In this document: in pieces, positions 27,611 through 43,000 of the stretch
How the letters are laid out: the number at the start of each line of letters is the position of its first letter
How positions within the stretch are numbered: the first letter of the stretch is position 1
Origin: Chaunax sp. Z400
Taxonomy: Eukaryota > Chordata > Actinopteri > Lophiiformes > Chaunacidae
Length of the DNA stretch: 64,000 bases
Direction of reading: 5' to 3'
NCBI GenBank assembly: GCA_037577475.1
Contig: CM075202.1
Span: forward strand, 9,287,501 to 9,351,500
Position numbers and translations under genes: made by a program
Notes under the pieces: generated by a model
What the model was told of the DNA's origin: nothing
The model's input: the letters and a program-made list of their open reading frames with translations, nothing else
The model's database searches: none

Positions 27611-30600
27611 GTGGGCGAGCCTGGTGATTTTTATGATACAGCTGTGTGGTCCTTTTGATTTTATTTATTTATTTTATTTTAATTGGCCACAGTCCGTTCA
27701 GCGCTTATCCCATCTCAGGACACAGCAGGTGCGAGTTAGCTTCACGCAATTAAAGAAAAGGCACCGCATTTTGCTCTGTGGTCTTCTTCTAAACCACAAC
27801 GAGCACCTGCCGACTGAAAATTAATTTAACATTTGGCAAGAATCCCTTTTAGAAAGAGAACCAATTAACGCTCTCTGTGTTTGTCCAGTGCGTGGTCTAA
27901 TATACCTGACTACAATGCGCATACATGGCGCGTGTGCTCTGACAGACCATGACAAACATTTGTAAGTTCCTCTATGATTTCATGCGTTTATCCTGTAGTT
28001 TAAAAAAAAATAATTTGTCAAACCAACTAGTTACTTCGGATATAGCATAGGGTATTATCGTCTATTAAAGGCCATCGTTTGCTGTATGTGCATGTTTGTG
28101 CTTGGCATGAGGGGTTGGGCCAAACTGATCCCCTATTGCGTAATCTGCTGGATTAGGGAAACGGTGGTTTCTAGTTATTGTGCGTGTGTGAGAGTTTGTC
28201 TTCCCCTTTTCTTACCCACACAGTGTCTCCCCATCCCGTTCTTCCCTCTCACAGACCACCCCCCCGCCTCCCCCATCCCTCCCACATGCACCACCTTACC
28301 CCCAGATCATTGATCCATTAGGGACTGATGGCGCCTGAAGTGTGTGTTGGAAAAAATGGCTTGCCCTTCTCTGTCTGAATTGGCCACAACAATGGATGGG
28401 GTTAATAAACACTAGGATTCACATCCACATCCAATGCATGCTTACATCTTAGTCCTCTGTGATCTTGAATCCTGATTTCCTGAAGTGTGCCCCCAATGGT
28501 TTGATGTGGCCTTTTTATAGACGCCTCTGTGTAACCTGTTATTGATCGTTTCACATGTTTAGCCCACATGTTTAACCTGCGTTACTTTAACAGGCTCATT
28601 TATGGATTATTTTCAAGGTTGTAACTGTAAACTTATATATTTCTATCAGGTACTTTCAGGTATGAGGACATTTCTGAAATGTGGGTTCATCCAGTTATGG
28701 GACATGGTGCTCAAACCCTTAGATCCTTAGAGCTATCTCAGTCCATCGACGGTGAATCTGTGTGGGCCTCTGGAAGTCATCATCATGGACTGACCGTGTT
28801 TGTCTTGGAGACACCAATATAAGGTGCAGAAGTCAAGGCTGGGCCAGTTAAACTTTCAAAAACTGTTGTCAGAAATAATAAGTTTAGAGTACCTGAAGCC
28901 AAAGCTAGAAAGCTAGATAACATAATCAAAGAGCAAAGTCAACACACCTGAGGGCTTAGGGGATATTGTGGTTTAGTGGCTACAGAAACTAGCTTTGAGA
29001 TTGGCAAGAGCTTAGGCATTACAGCCTAAATATGTCTATCAGCAGGAAGGCATCTGATTGAAGTGTCTTTGAGCAGGATTCCTTCCTCCTCCCTATACCT
29101 TCTCTGTCTGTGAGAACAGAAACTGCAACGCTTCCCTGTAAAGATGGCAGGTGTCTTTGCTGCACTGAGTGCTTCTTATGTAACGTGCTTTAGCCTTCTG
29201 CTGCTAAACAAACAAATCCAACAGCCCACCACCGGCTGACTGATGCCATAAAGCTACAGTCACACACGCAGACATATACAGTGGGTGGCAAAAAAAAAAA
29301 AAAAAAATCAAACACCTATCAATGTAGTGTGCTCCAAAAGAACTCATCAGATCATAATCAAATGCTCCTTACTGGTGTATTTTGCATGTTTTTTGTCCAA
29401 ACTTTATTGGAATCGCAGTCTCATGTGGGAGGCAGTGAGAGAGGGAAAGATAAAGAAGAGAGAAATTATAGATAGATATATAGACAGACAGGTGAGAGGA
29501 AATCTTAAAATAGGCCCATGATTATAAAAGGATCCTAAAAAGCAAAGTCAAACATAAATGAAGAGCGGGGTAACCATCTATTGTGTCTTTCATTCTCTCT
29601 TAGGATTTACATTTCTGTTTCATAACACTTTCCTCATCCATCTGGGATCATTTGTTTACCAAACTCCTGTGTGTGACATCCTGTGACGAAAAAACACCCC
29701 ATGCTGTGAAATTGATATCCTGTCTAAGACATTCCCCTTTTTAAATCTTTCTCCATAGACTGTCCGTCATGGTTTTCCCTATCAGCCGTCAGCCATGGCT
29801 TTCGACCCGGTGCAGAAGATACTAGCCGTTGGCACCCAGAGCGGGGCTCTCAGATTGTATCCTTTCAGTTGCCATTGAGCTGTTATATATGTTAATGTGG
29901 GCCCCTGCAACTGTGGAAGGCGACAGCAGGTAAGTGAACAGATGTCTGAGCTGCCATATTCAGATGCTCGTGTACATTAGTGGGGATTCTGGGTATTTGT
30001 AGATTGTGCTGACAAGGTTTCTGTAGCATGTGTGGGTTCCCATGTCTCCTTGAGCTCTGGATGTGCTTGTGCTCTTCGGCGTCAAGAATAAAATGTTTGA
30101 TCTTACCTTAACGTCCCAGCTCCAGATGGCGTCAAATGGTTATAGAAGATGCTTAAACTAGTTGCCAAAAACACGTTTAATTCAACACCTCTTGAATGCC
30201 AGATTTTAGCTGCTTTTTACCAAAATTACCTCACGGTTGCACACGTGCTCACACATTCTAAATCCTAGGAAATGTCATTGAAAAGGATTTGCAGGTGTGT
30301 GCACATTGAAAGTGTGTGCTGCAGTAAGTCACCGAGGTAGCTCATGTTGGTTTCCTTGCAATGTGGAGGACATTTACACAAACAGGGACAACAGCTTGTG
30401 ATGAGATGGCACCGCAGGGAGTTGTATAGCTTCAGAGTATGGCTGTGAGCTTGCCTGTGTCAGGCTGCTTTTACAGGTCTTCCATGAATTCCCCTGCCTG
30501 TCTGACAAACTTTGCCAGCTCATTACAGTGTGATGAAGAGCTGTTCACCTGGCTCTCCCTCGTTCCATCCTGCTGGCAGCTCTAGTTTTGTCTCTTTCAC

Positions 30601-33600
30601 CCATGCTGGAAGAAAAAACGGAGACCAGCATTCCCCCTATAGGTTTATTGGTTAGGGGGCGGCTGGCGGACTGGTTGGCCTGGGGAGGGAACGGACGATG
30701 ACGACTTTCACAGTGAAGGAGTACATATAATTCTAAAATATCATTCTGTGTGCTTCAAGATGTATGGTGTAATTAATGTACTTTTTTATTTTTAGACCAA
30801 ACCTTACCTATGTCTGTCTTGTAGAGCCAGGAGGACTATTTCCTCTCTGACAGCCAAGATGGGTCAAAGCCTGTCTTCCTGTGCTTGTCGCTGGCTACAG
30901 CTGTGTCAGTGATCAAGGCAGGGCTAGATTCCCTGAGTAGCTATTAGCACCCTCGCCACTGTGACCAGGTTCTGGTTGCGCGACACGTTTGAAAAGCGCA
31001 GATATTTTGGCCTGGTTTGCATGTTGGGGTAGACACTTGTCCATGTTTGGTTTTTGGGAAGTTTTAATTGCATGTACCGACTTCATCCCGAACTCGGGTT
31101 ACTGTCACTCAACCTGTCTCCTCTACCTCGCTCTATGTCGGTAGGAACACCAGACCAGAGCAGAGGAGAGTCGAATCATTGATGAGGACAACGGAATGCA
31201 TAAAAGACGCTCATGCTCTGCTGAAATGAAACGAAACAAGTGCACATATAGATTACGCCAATTCCTAGAATTAAATGTTTTGTGCCTTTCTCCTTGGAGA
31301 AACTCTGGAGACACACTCAGGTACAGAGTCTACAGAGCCACGATTCTCAAACTAATATCAAGACAATGATGCAATGATGCTTAGTCTCTTCTTAAAAGCA
31401 GAGCGAGAGGGACAGAATGTATAATGATGCACCACTTTTTCTGGAGATGAATGAATGGTCCTAAACATTTATAGATTCAACAGAAAACATTAACGTCTTC
31501 ATCCAAGACAAAGCAGATCCTGTCAGTGCTACATACGTATTAGAAGATGAGAGATGAAACCCATCCTCTGGTAGAAGTAATGTGTCAGGGCAGACACAGG
31601 AACTGGTGAATAAGCTTAATATGGCTTATGTCTCACAGGCTGATGCATTACTCCGGTGAGCTTCAGACTGGCTGAACTCGGTGTGAGCTGTGCTCGCTGT
31701 GTAAAAGCAGCCTATAACCAATCAGCTTAGAGATCACAATGCGTTCTCCCTCAGACTATCCCTAGTTCGGGTGAAACGATCTTGTCAGATGGTTCCTACT
31801 GGCTGAATCGAGTCACTTTGAATGAGCAGAGGAATCTCTCCTGCGTTTGAGTGATGTGCATCAGATAGAGTCTTATCTGAGGTAGGGGAAGGTGACTTGG
31901 GAGACATCCATCTAGTCCTTGGTTCTGGTTTTCTTCCTGCGTCATTTGTTGTCTAGTCGGCCCCGTCTCTTTATCTGATGAGGACGTCACCAGTGTGGCA
32001 CACATGAAGGGCATAATGGAGGATTCATGATTCATGATTTTTGTTTTGCCTTGCTGCAGCTCCTATTAAAAAAAAAAATGCTGTAGCTAATCCCTAGTGG
32101 GCTACATGTTTTGTGAAATCCAGGGACTCCTGCACTGACGCACATAGTATGTCCTGGAGGTACTAATTCTTGCAGTTAGTGGCGGGTCGTGGCTACCTGT
32201 CTCTATACAACTTTGTGTGTTTTTGTGTCTGTTTGCTTGGCCGGCCTGCCTGGACATTTGGCTACACGTTTCTCCCATGGAGGATTACAGGAAGTGGGAG
32301 ATCAAGGGCCTCAGCCTGGCAGAGTGGCAGAGGACTGAGTATTACAGCAGGAACAGGAGGTGTGTGTGTGCAAGTGAATATGTGCATAAATGTCTGCGTG
32401 TGTGGAAAAATCCTCCGAGGAGACAACTGATCCCCTCAGCCAATCTCTTCTGTTATCCCTCCCAAAACTGTCCTGTGTTTGATGCTCGCCACTGTCCAGC
32501 TGGGAAGATGACAGTGTCCCTCTGGTGTTGTCTGGAGGAGGGAAAGAGGGGACTGGAGGAGGATGTTGGCTGGAGAGCCGGTGGATAGGACAAGCCGATA
32601 GACGGGGGTGAGCAGAGAGAATAGATATGGGAGTGTGAGGGAGGCAGGCTATCCCCTGCTTCAACTTTTACTGGTCAAGAATAGAATCTTTATTGATCTG
32701 TGTATAGTAATGCACTGAGACAGATATGTCCTAGTGCACTCACTCACTCACACACACTGCTATCAATTGTTTACTTCAAAATATCCCAGCAATGAAAAGA
32801 GGTTGCAAGCGTTTGGAAAACAAGTTTTGTTGTGCGAGCAAATTCTATTAGATTAGCAGAGTAATTTGAAACAAAGCAGAAATACTGTGTTGTAAAATGC
32901 TGAAAAAAATAGCTCTTTTGATTTTGGGTATTGAGGAAAAAGGGCAAAAAAGTAAAAGGAACCTTTTTCATTTCCTTGTTCTATACGTCGTTAATATTTC
33001 TTGGCCATTGGTGCTTTTAAATGACATCAGCTGCAGGTGGTTGACACAGAGCGCTCGTATTATAAAGCCACGAGCAACAGACAAAAAAAGGGGGCTAATT
33101 CAACATAGCAAGCTGTAATAATGTTATGAGCCTTCATAAGAGCAGAACATGATGCTAATTGAGATCCATCAACCTCTAGATGAAAAGATTACATGAGATT
33201 ACATTGTGTGTGGTTTTCAAAAGCAGCGAAAATCTCTGGTTTGCTTTGGAAATCATTAAAGTTTGCTAATTTTTGGCTGTAGGCTGACATTTTATTCAGG
33301 CAAAGTTCTTGTATCGCTGCTTTTGTTAAAACAATTGTAAATACTAAGGCCTGGCATTCTGGTAAATTAAAGAATTGGCCTCGCACTGCAGTGAGTTATC
33401 GTATGGCATATTGAAAGTTAAAGCAACACACAGCTCTTGTATCTTGTACTTTTAATAACTAGCTTCCTGGTGTTTGGACAGAATTCATGTAGGATGTAAA
33501 TAAGATTTTTTTTTTTTAATTTTTTTTTTTTTTTTTTTTTTTAAAGTCAGCACACTTGGTAATTGAAATTCATACTCTGCTGGTTCAGTTTGTATTTTAA

Positions 33601-33935
33601 AGGCAAGCACTGTGTAATGGGAAATTCTGTAACCCCCTGACAGAAAACATAGTGCCGGGGTCTACTGGATGATTTTGCTACCATCACACTCATTGCTATG
33701 TCTATGTATCGTTGTGTGTTTGCTGGGTGGTCTGCAGCTGAGTGTGTCACAATGTGGCGGCTGAACTCTCCAGAGATGTGGCTCTTTACTGGTGGTGGCG
33801 GCCAGGAGAAATGGCAGCGCTATAACTCAGAGACTCTCTGTGAGCCGGCAATAGATCAAATTGTCCCTCCATGCTCTGCCAGATTATCTCATCGGCAGGC
33901 ACAGGACATCATAGGACTCGCGCACACACACAGTG

Positions 33936-34000
<65 letters not shown>

Positions 34001-37000
34001 GTTATTATTTCGGGATGGACATTCTAAGATGACAGAGCTAACATATGTGTGTTAGCCCTGCCATCCCAGAATGCCTGTCTGTGATAGAAGACTCATACAA
34101 ATGTTAGTGGATGTGCACATGCAAACACTGTATGTGTAGTTGACATACACAGGAGGGCAAACGTTTGCACACGCAGGAGGACAGTGGTTCACATATGTTT
34201 GCAGAGAACTTCCTGTATGTACACACACATTCACATACACATACAGGCTTTACTGTAACTGCGCTTATCGACAGTAGCCCTGTGTAGCTTTAGGCCGTAG
34301 CACAGACTGACTGAAATATCTTCATCAGTCTCCCTTCTGACTTCCACTCACTTGCCTTCAAGATTTGACTTCTGTCACTGGTCTGCTGAAGGGCAAACTT
34401 TTTAAACGTTGAAATAGAAATCGTAGCTCAACAGAAGGTGTTGAAATTTAATTGTTATAGAACACATTAAATTGTTCAAGTGTAGCTTACAATTAGGGCC
34501 ACACAATATATTGTGTCGACATCAAAATGTGCCCATGTGCAGTCGTCTCTTTGCGGGACACACAATGTCAACTAAGGTAATACTGAAATAAACACGTCAT
34601 GCTACAGCTGCATTTTGCTGCTCGATAAGAAAGGGAACTTTGCAAGGTTTATCTAATTTCATCTCGTCCACCATGCAGATTAAACATACTTCATTCAGGA
34701 CCGCTTTAGTCAACAAGAGTGCTCAGAGAGCGCAAACCTCCGTCAAGGCCCAACAATCCTTTTGTTCCAATTACAGGGGAGTCACATTGCTCAGCCTTCC
34801 CGGGAAAGTTTTTCCAGGGTGCTGGAAAGGAGGATCCGCCCGATTGTTGAACTTCGGAACAATGCGGATTCTGTGCTGGTCATGGTGAACGGTGAACCAA
34901 CACTTTACCCTTGCAAGTTTGGTAAGGAGGTCTTGGGAGTTTGCTCTCCCTTTTACATGTCTTTTGTGGATCTGAAGAAGGCTTATGACCGTGTTCCCTG
35001 GGGAGGTTCTACGGGAGTACGGAATACCTTGGCCGTTGTTACGAGCTATCTGTTCCCTATATGACCAAAGTGGGAGTTATGTCTGCATTCTCAGGACAAA
35101 GTCAAGCATGTTCTTGGCCTTGTGATAAATGAGGCACCACCTCTTGCCCAGTATCGGCTACACTTTCTGTTTAGTTGGATGCTTATCCTCCCTCTTCTCA
35201 CCAGGGTTGCCAGTTGCAAGCTAACACTTCTAGATGGCTCCCCATAGTGCAGACCAGGCCTGGGGTTGTGTGTCTGTGTCCAGTTATGCAGTGTGCTCAC
35301 GCTGAGCACAGTGAAGAAGAGGTCGACTGAGACAGCAACAGTCTCATCAAAGGAGTTGAGCTGCTTCTGCTGCCACTGTGTTATATCCAGTATTTTGTAT
35401 GTGCGAATAACTTCCACATGCATGATCAATACATGCATCTGTCTTTGTTTATCATGTAGAACCAGCCATGTTGCACCTCAGGCAATATCTATTGCTGGGT
35501 TTGCTAGCATTAGCATATGGGGGATGAAAGACTGGGAAAGATGAGAGCTCTCACACAAAATCAAGAGGGATTAGAATCTCATCCCAGTTGACCTCATTTT
35601 ACTTTTCACACACAGCTGGATCAGGGAAGAGAGAAAAGCTTGAAATTAAGTCATTCTATTACATCTGATGAGATAGTTTAATGATGTGTGTGTGTGTGTT
35701 TAAAGAGCCTCTGGTGGTTGGAGGATTCAGCTTGTCTGACAGAGGGTACCGTATTTTTAAGAAAGAAAAAAAAAAAGGTAAGTTTGTGTTTGTGATGAGG
35801 TCATTAGAGAGGTGCAGAGATGTGGTTTTCGTGTCTGTTCAGAATACATCAATTTTGTCCTCTTACTGGAACGAAGGGTGTTTTTGTATGCACGTGTGAA
35901 TGTTTGTGTACCTGTTCACTGTGAGAAGTACTTAAGACCCCTCTGTACGTACTGGGTTTCATCTTTCAGGCTTTCCAAAAGCACTCAGCTTCCTCTGTTC
36001 TATCGGTTCTTAGAAATGGAAAACAAATTTTGCTGCATCAGTACCACAACAATGTAGCTGCCGCTTCTCTGTCCGATATCCTGACAGCGTGTCCTGCTTA
36101 AGTCCTTTAGCCTTGACGAGGCCCAAATGGGATCCGGGTTTAGGATGATTAAAGTTGTGCTACCATGTTGTTTCTCCTTAATAATTTAGCTTACATTTAA
36201 CTTCAGCTTTTACTCCTCTTGCTCCCCGTCCCTTGCATTTGCCAGCACTTGTCTTGCCAGAAGTGACAGTCCTGTGTGTGTGTGTGTGTGTTTACAATGG
36301 AGATATGTGTCTTGAAGGTTAGTTACATTTAACCAGTTCACTGCTGTAAGAGGTGCACATGCAAAAACATTAGAACATCAATTCGGAGACACACATAGTC
36401 TTTCCTCTTTCTCCAATGAGTCATCACAATTCAGGATGCGGTGTGATATTCTCGTTCTCTAGAAAGCAGCATTATTGGAGGCCAAGGAATCTTGATGACC
36501 TTGAGAACGGTTAACAGCGAGGGCTGCTGTTGGAGATGAATACTAAAGAAGGTTTGTCCAGTACACACTGTGTTTGTGGCCCTGTCATCAAGGTTTTCTT
36601 TTGCAAATTAGTATCATCATTTAACATACTTAAATTAAACATTTTTATGTTCAGAAGCCACTGTCTGCATACCAAAACTAGAAAGCACTCAGAGGGTGCA
36701 GACCTCCACCAATGCCATCGTCACTTAAATCTGAAGATACAGAAAGTAGTTGCCAAAACAAAATCCTGTACAATTCTCATAATACTGTACAAAATCCTTG
36801 AGATCATCAATTTTTGTAACATTACACTCAGGACATTGTACTACGGAGCCCCTCTGGTGACATTGGGAAAAATAACAATAACTCGTGGCCACGCGTTACT
36901 ATGTTGTGGCCAGAACATATTAGACCTACTGTCATCTCCATGCAGCCACTGTTCATTGTTGCTTTAGCCACTTTGCTGGGTTTTTGCAGACTTGTTACTT

Positions 37001-40000
37001 TATTTGGCACCCGTACGATGTGATCAAACTGTATATTTGCTGCGCTACAGCTACCTGCTCCGTTCGCAAGCCCAACGTGTGGGACGTGCACTCACTCTGC
37101 GCCTCCATTCATCTGACTGTCTCTGACAATCTCGCTGTCTCTCCCATCTACACCCACCTATGCTACGACAAGCCCACTGGCTGAAGTCACCATGCACACC
37201 ACGCACACAGACTGCCTACCGAGTACAGAGGATTTAGAGCATTCTTGTGACACTACCCCCACTCTGGATGATAATTACACACTAATTTCAATCCAGCACA
37301 GTAACAAAATTAAGAGGTCTAAAACTTGGCTAGGTTTTGCCGTAGTTGAGCTGTCTCACAGTGCAATGATGAATTATTGAACACATTCCAGGTTCACTCT
37401 CTTTTTTTCCCCTTCTTTTCACTTGAAGCTCCAGTTATGTTTTTGAGGCTAAAAATGTGATGCAATGTGGCTAAACTGTGGGCTTATTTATAACCTGATC
37501 ATCTGACTGCTTTATTTCTCTGTCTGACTTCATTCCCTTGATCCCAAATCTTAGGGAGCAGCAGACGTTGTTACAGTTTTATCATCCTAACAAATGCAGG
37601 AGAGAAGGAAAAAAAAAAAGACAGAAGCAGCGAAAATGAGACCCGAGTTGTAAAAAATCTGAATTATCCTTAACTGTTTGGAAGAGGGAATGGTGGTGCT
37701 GATAGTGGTGATTTTACAGCCATTTGAGATTTCAGCCCCATCAAGCCATTTTCTGCGTAGTATTCTTGGAAACAGACGTGCTGCACCCCCTTTGGCAGTG
37801 ACAACCAGGGACACACAGTCCTGTCAGCCGGCGTCGATTTATGACAGCCTTTATTTCACACAACTGCCTCTTCAGCACGGCTAGGGCCACTTGTGTGGAC
37901 CATGTACCTTCTGTATCGATTTGCACTCATATTAGTCCTGGTCAATATGCTTCTCTACTGTAACAGCGCTCTCATGACCAAAGGGTTTGACCACTGTCCG
38001 GTCCCTTACCACAAAGGTCCCTTATCATCAACAGTCAAGCTTTCAAAATAAACGACCCTGTGCAGTCTATTGAATTTGTTTGCCGTCACGTTACACGATA
38101 TCTCATCCAGTAGTTATGGTATGTGTAGAATCTGGTAACACTATGCCTCTTATTGATTTCAAATTGTGGTTCATTTGTAAGTCTGTGGCTTTCATGATCA
38201 TACTCCCCAAGGATTAACTACTAGCAGCAATTTCTTTGCAATTTTCAGAACTAAAACAAATAATCCAGGTTCCCCAAGTGTTGGGCAGACAGCCCACTAC
38301 TAGTTGTTTGTGAATTGCCCTGAGCAGACGTATAGATAGCTCTCACTTGTATATATATATCACTTCCTCATACATGCTATCAATCTAACGTCTGTCTCAT
38401 ACATGACAGCAACAGAGAACTAGTCATATAAGATCAATTGAAATGCATTTGTAAAGTTTAATGAGGATATGATGTCTTTCCGCTTCCATCTCTCTGCATG
38501 CTCAGGGCCCAGGTCTCGGCCTGGATCTTTCTGTGATTCCTGCTGTCCAGAGACAGAAGTGAAATGCAAAGTGAGACATAGTTTTGTGCGGGAATACGTC
38601 AAATGTGACCTGACTGATTCAAATGCTGCTTCTTGACAGCATGAAAACGTTGCATTTTGATGAGCTAAAAATAACCCGAACATAAAAGAATGTCCCCTCA
38701 GGTGCTTGTTTCAATATAGCATCAGGGTCTGTGGCTGACACTTCGTAGTTTTGCTTGACATTGCTGTGAAAGTGTGGCAGGGCTGAGTCTAATTCCTGCT
38801 GTCAAATTGGCAGGGTTCCTGCAGTGCTTGTAAGGGGACCGGCTTACAGAATGCTATGAAGCGCAGAGATTTTATCGTCTCTCTCTCTCTCTCCTCCCTG
38901 CTCTTCATGTGACCACTGGGTCTTCAAAGGGCCACACCACTTTAATAACAGAGGTGTATTTCCTCCTCCTCTCTTACCACATCTCCTGTTGTACCATACT
39001 CTGTTTTTTTTGTTTTTTTTTTACATCTCCTCTTTCTAATTTACATTCCCATGGATAGAATTGTTTGGTTGTTTTAGGATTATAGGCCTTCTTTCTAATG
39101 GGAGTTACTGATTTTTTCTCTCCTGGTCCCTCTACTGATTCTTTGCAGCTCATTATTTTTTATAGGTATACTCTTCCACCGTGTCTCAAGGGGTTATGCT
39201 CCCTCCCCATTCTCATGCTTTAGATGTTTTCTTATCATTTATTTTGGTAAACCTCTGCAAATTTCGGCTAAAGTTCAATTTGCAATCAGCTCGATTTTCT
39301 CAAGTAATTAATTGTTTGGCCTATTAAATGTCAGGAAGTTGTTAAAAATGTCACCAGGTTTATATCTTATAGTCTGTTTGATTTACATGCAGTGATGATG
39401 ATATAAAACGGAATGCCTTTGAGAACCTGGAACCGGCAGATGATGACTTCAATGGTTCAGTGATTTTCTCATGAATGATCAATAGACCGATTGTTTCGGC
39501 ACTAATGAAAAATTATTGAAAGCTCTCTTTAGCCTGCCATTTACACCATAGTCTTACTGAGCCATCAGCATTATCCAGTTATGCTCATCAGGATGTTGTC
39601 TTCAGGATTGTTTGATGTTTTTTTTGTCTCAATTAGACAGGCATATTTTACCAGTTTAAAATATGATTGCACCTAGGGGTGGGCAACCTGATCATTTAAA
39701 ACTGTGATTGATCTTGAAAGTGTCCTCCCTCTAATTTTCAGACAAATCATTTAGATTTCTGTCTTTAATATCCTCTGTTTTCAAACTTCCCATAACCTCA
39801 CTGACCAGCACATCTATACGATGTAAATATATCAATAGAGTGTTTTAGCAACTAGAAAGTTATGCTGATTGGACAGACAACTTTACGTGGCCCGCCATTC
39901 CTTGATTCCCAGCTGAGCTGCTGAGACAGAGACTGCTCTGCTTTTAGGACATGCAGGCGACACACCCTGAGCACCTAATGGCCATGGGCTGTGTAAATGG

Positions 40001-43000
40001 TTGGTTGTGACCTTACTAAAATCAAGACACTCTGTCTCTGTCTGCAAGATCCTCTGCACCATGCACTGCTGCACACACACAGGGAAAGAAAGGTTCCCAA
40101 GGTACCAGACCTTGAGGTATTGCCTGTCGTCGTGTTGCGTGTGCTGAGTTGTGTGTGCACACGTGTGCGCCGAGGCTCTTGCAGTCAGCGAAAGAGCGGT
40201 ATGTGATTTCAGCTGTATACATACAGCAGATGTGTGTCCTTCCTCGTGGTGCACTATTTATGTGTAGTTAGCCTCAGAAAGACCAATATGCAACCAAACC
40301 ATGTGAACCATCTGTTATAGCAGACACACCAGTGTTAAGCCCCCGTAAATCTGATTGTTCTATTTCATGCTTTTTACCTTCTTTGCTATAGGCTAATTTC
40401 TACATACTCAACTAAACCAACTCCAGCTGGAGAATATTAGGATCTCCGTCAGCTGTATCTAACAAGCCTAAACTGTTGGTAATATTGCCTATAGGCATAT
40501 CATATAATACATACTATAACTGGACCTTGCTACTGTATTGATTGTACTAAATCCTCTCAAACTGAGATGAAGATGTGTGTACATTGTTGTCTTCGAGGAC
40601 ATGGCATCCTCCCTTGTGAACTTGATGTTACTGTCCACTGAGTTGAGTGGAGACCAAAAAAAAAGCTCTAAAAGAAGAGGGAATATTGGATTCATTCAGA
40701 GGACAGACACATATGACTCCAAATTAATGCTAATCCTCCTTATTTGCTGAGGTGTGAAGAGTGAAGAACTACCTGTTTAATAACAAATGGATTGCAAGTT
40801 CGAGCAAAGTGAATTTCAGAAATCCCCAACTTCATTCAGATGCCCTGCGAGAGGAAACGGTGACTCATCATATGAGGTTATAATATAATTTCTTTGAGAA
40901 ATTGTTGATGTATCAGTAAACAAATGTTTGCTTCAACCTGTGCCGAACTAAACCCACAAATGCTCACTTTAGATGTGAATACAGCTGATCGCAGGTTAAT
41001 CACACCCCCCGCTCTGGGATCTGCCATTTAGTTTGTCTCCCTCTACCAACAATTCATCCTGGATCTGTGGCATTTCTGTACTTCCTCCCCTCGCTGACAG
41101 TGGGATCACAAACAAACGCTACGCTCAAGGGAGAGGGCTCTAAAATATCAGCTTAGCAACTTAAGCCTCACCACTGCCAGCCTAAATAGATGACATTTTG
41201 TAATGGACTTTGCTTGAATAAAGCTAGTGTCCTTCCTACACTAACTTTAGCCGGCTGAGGCTGTGATTCCACCCAGGACTTTGCAGCATGTTTGCTCTTC
41301 AAGAGCTTCGCAAATCTTGACGTTTGCCTTCCCTCCCTGCTGGTAGCTGCAATGATATTTCTGCTCCTGTTGCTTCTCTGTAGGTTGCCCTTCAGTATGC
41401 CGTCATGCTGAGCTCCTGCAGGGAAGACACACACGTGTTGTATGACGTGATGACTCAGGCTTTAATACCCCACCACATGGCTGTCATGCTCACCCAGCCC
41501 TCCCCCCCCCGCTTCAGCTCTCAGCCTGTTGGTGTGTGTGTGATATACAGTCGCACTATGCTGAAGTGTGTGTCTGTTTATGTCCAGTATATGTGTCTGT
41601 GTGAGTGGAACGGGACTGACCAAGGGCCTGTTTGTGCTTTTCTGCCTGATTAAAGCAGAATGTGGATTATGTTGTGATGTGAAATGTGGTAATGTCGTGG
41701 GGGGGAGGGGCAAAAGGGTTTAGATAGACATCTCAGGACTGGAGGGGACATATGTGGAGGAGAGAGAGAAGGAAGGGAGTTACACTTCATCCAGATACAA
41801 AGCTCTATGGCACATTATGTCTGCTTGCTTCACCATCATCCAGTGGGACTTGGAAGAATCGGCAGAAGGGATGTACACTATGTGAACACCGGAGATTTCT
41901 AAAATAGCATCGTCTTTAAAGATACAAATATCTAAAAATGCTACCGATACGTTCTTCATTTGTCATTTCTTGCAGCACACCTATAGGACTGAATCCAATA
42001 GCAGGCAGGAGGCAAAGCAACAGGAAGAATGGAGGGTTGAAGTCACTGCAGACTGGCAAAATCGCATCTAAGTTTAGAAAAGTGAAGAGGAGGAAGAGAA
42101 ATTAGAAAGAGATAAAGTGTACTGTAGGAGTGTCTGCATATGAAGTGGAGCCAGAGTGGCCGCAGCCATTCAGCTCTGTGACTCAGAGCCCCAGTGTTGT
42201 GTGGGTAGGGTTTGTGGGGATTGGAAGGGCAACATTTGGCTCCTGACCCATCTGTCATCAGACCCCTGTCTGAGCAGAAGCCACCACGCATCGGTTGTTT
42301 GCTGCCGTATTAGCAGGGTGAAATGTCAGAACCCTATAGGAAGTGGGAAACGCCTACTATTTCCCTCCCAGCACACGGAGCAGTGCAGCGCCCCCCTTCA
42401 CGTCCCACCTGTCTCCACGAAACCACACATAGTGCATCCTTTATTTAGCATTTTATTTATTTGATTCACAACAAGGACGGAACTGTGAGGGAAAGGACAA
42501 CCTTGCAGCTTGTGCAGCGCCACTTTCACTTCAGTGATGAAGCAGCTAATTTGTTTGATAAGCTGGAAGCTCTAGCCATCTCCCAGACATGCAGTGGGAG
42601 TGAATGATGAACACGCAGTGCGAGAGGTCTCAGCTAGTTGTGCCACTAGACCCCATTAAGCCTCGATTGGGGTCTATCGGCATGATTTCTCTTCCTGTCT
42701 GGTGCTTGGCAATGCTTTTGCTTTCACATTAGACACGGGTGTTGATGATTGCTGATAACATGATGAGGGAGGACAGCGGTGAGCGCATTAACCCTTGCTG
42801 GCACTGCTGCAGACCTGACATTATTAGCATCCAGATAACACTTGCTATTAACCCTGTCACTGACAAAAATCCTCCACAATACAAGGAGGACTGCCTTGAA
42901 TGTAACATCTACTGTGTAATTTCAAGTGTTTATTACTTTTTAATACTAAAATGACACTGATTGAGAGATTTCACATTCCATCTCGCTGGCTGTAGGCAGT

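Larger units (their letters stand above)
29866..34700 (+). other. stxbp5: stxbp5 intron 2, first part
   Basis: Contains an exon-like open segment at 32277-32359, a poly-T region 33506-33542 and a (CA)31 tract. Otherwise nothing recognised. Confidence 0.6.

Noticed and set aside
33698..33920. Exon-like frame starting MSMYRCVFAGWSAAECV
   Set aside because: No recognisable homology, no clear acceptor, and it runs into a CA repeat.
34640..35064. Reverse-transcriptase-like frames taken as a host gene
   Set aside because: Motifs are split over frames with stops. This is a dead LINE fragment.
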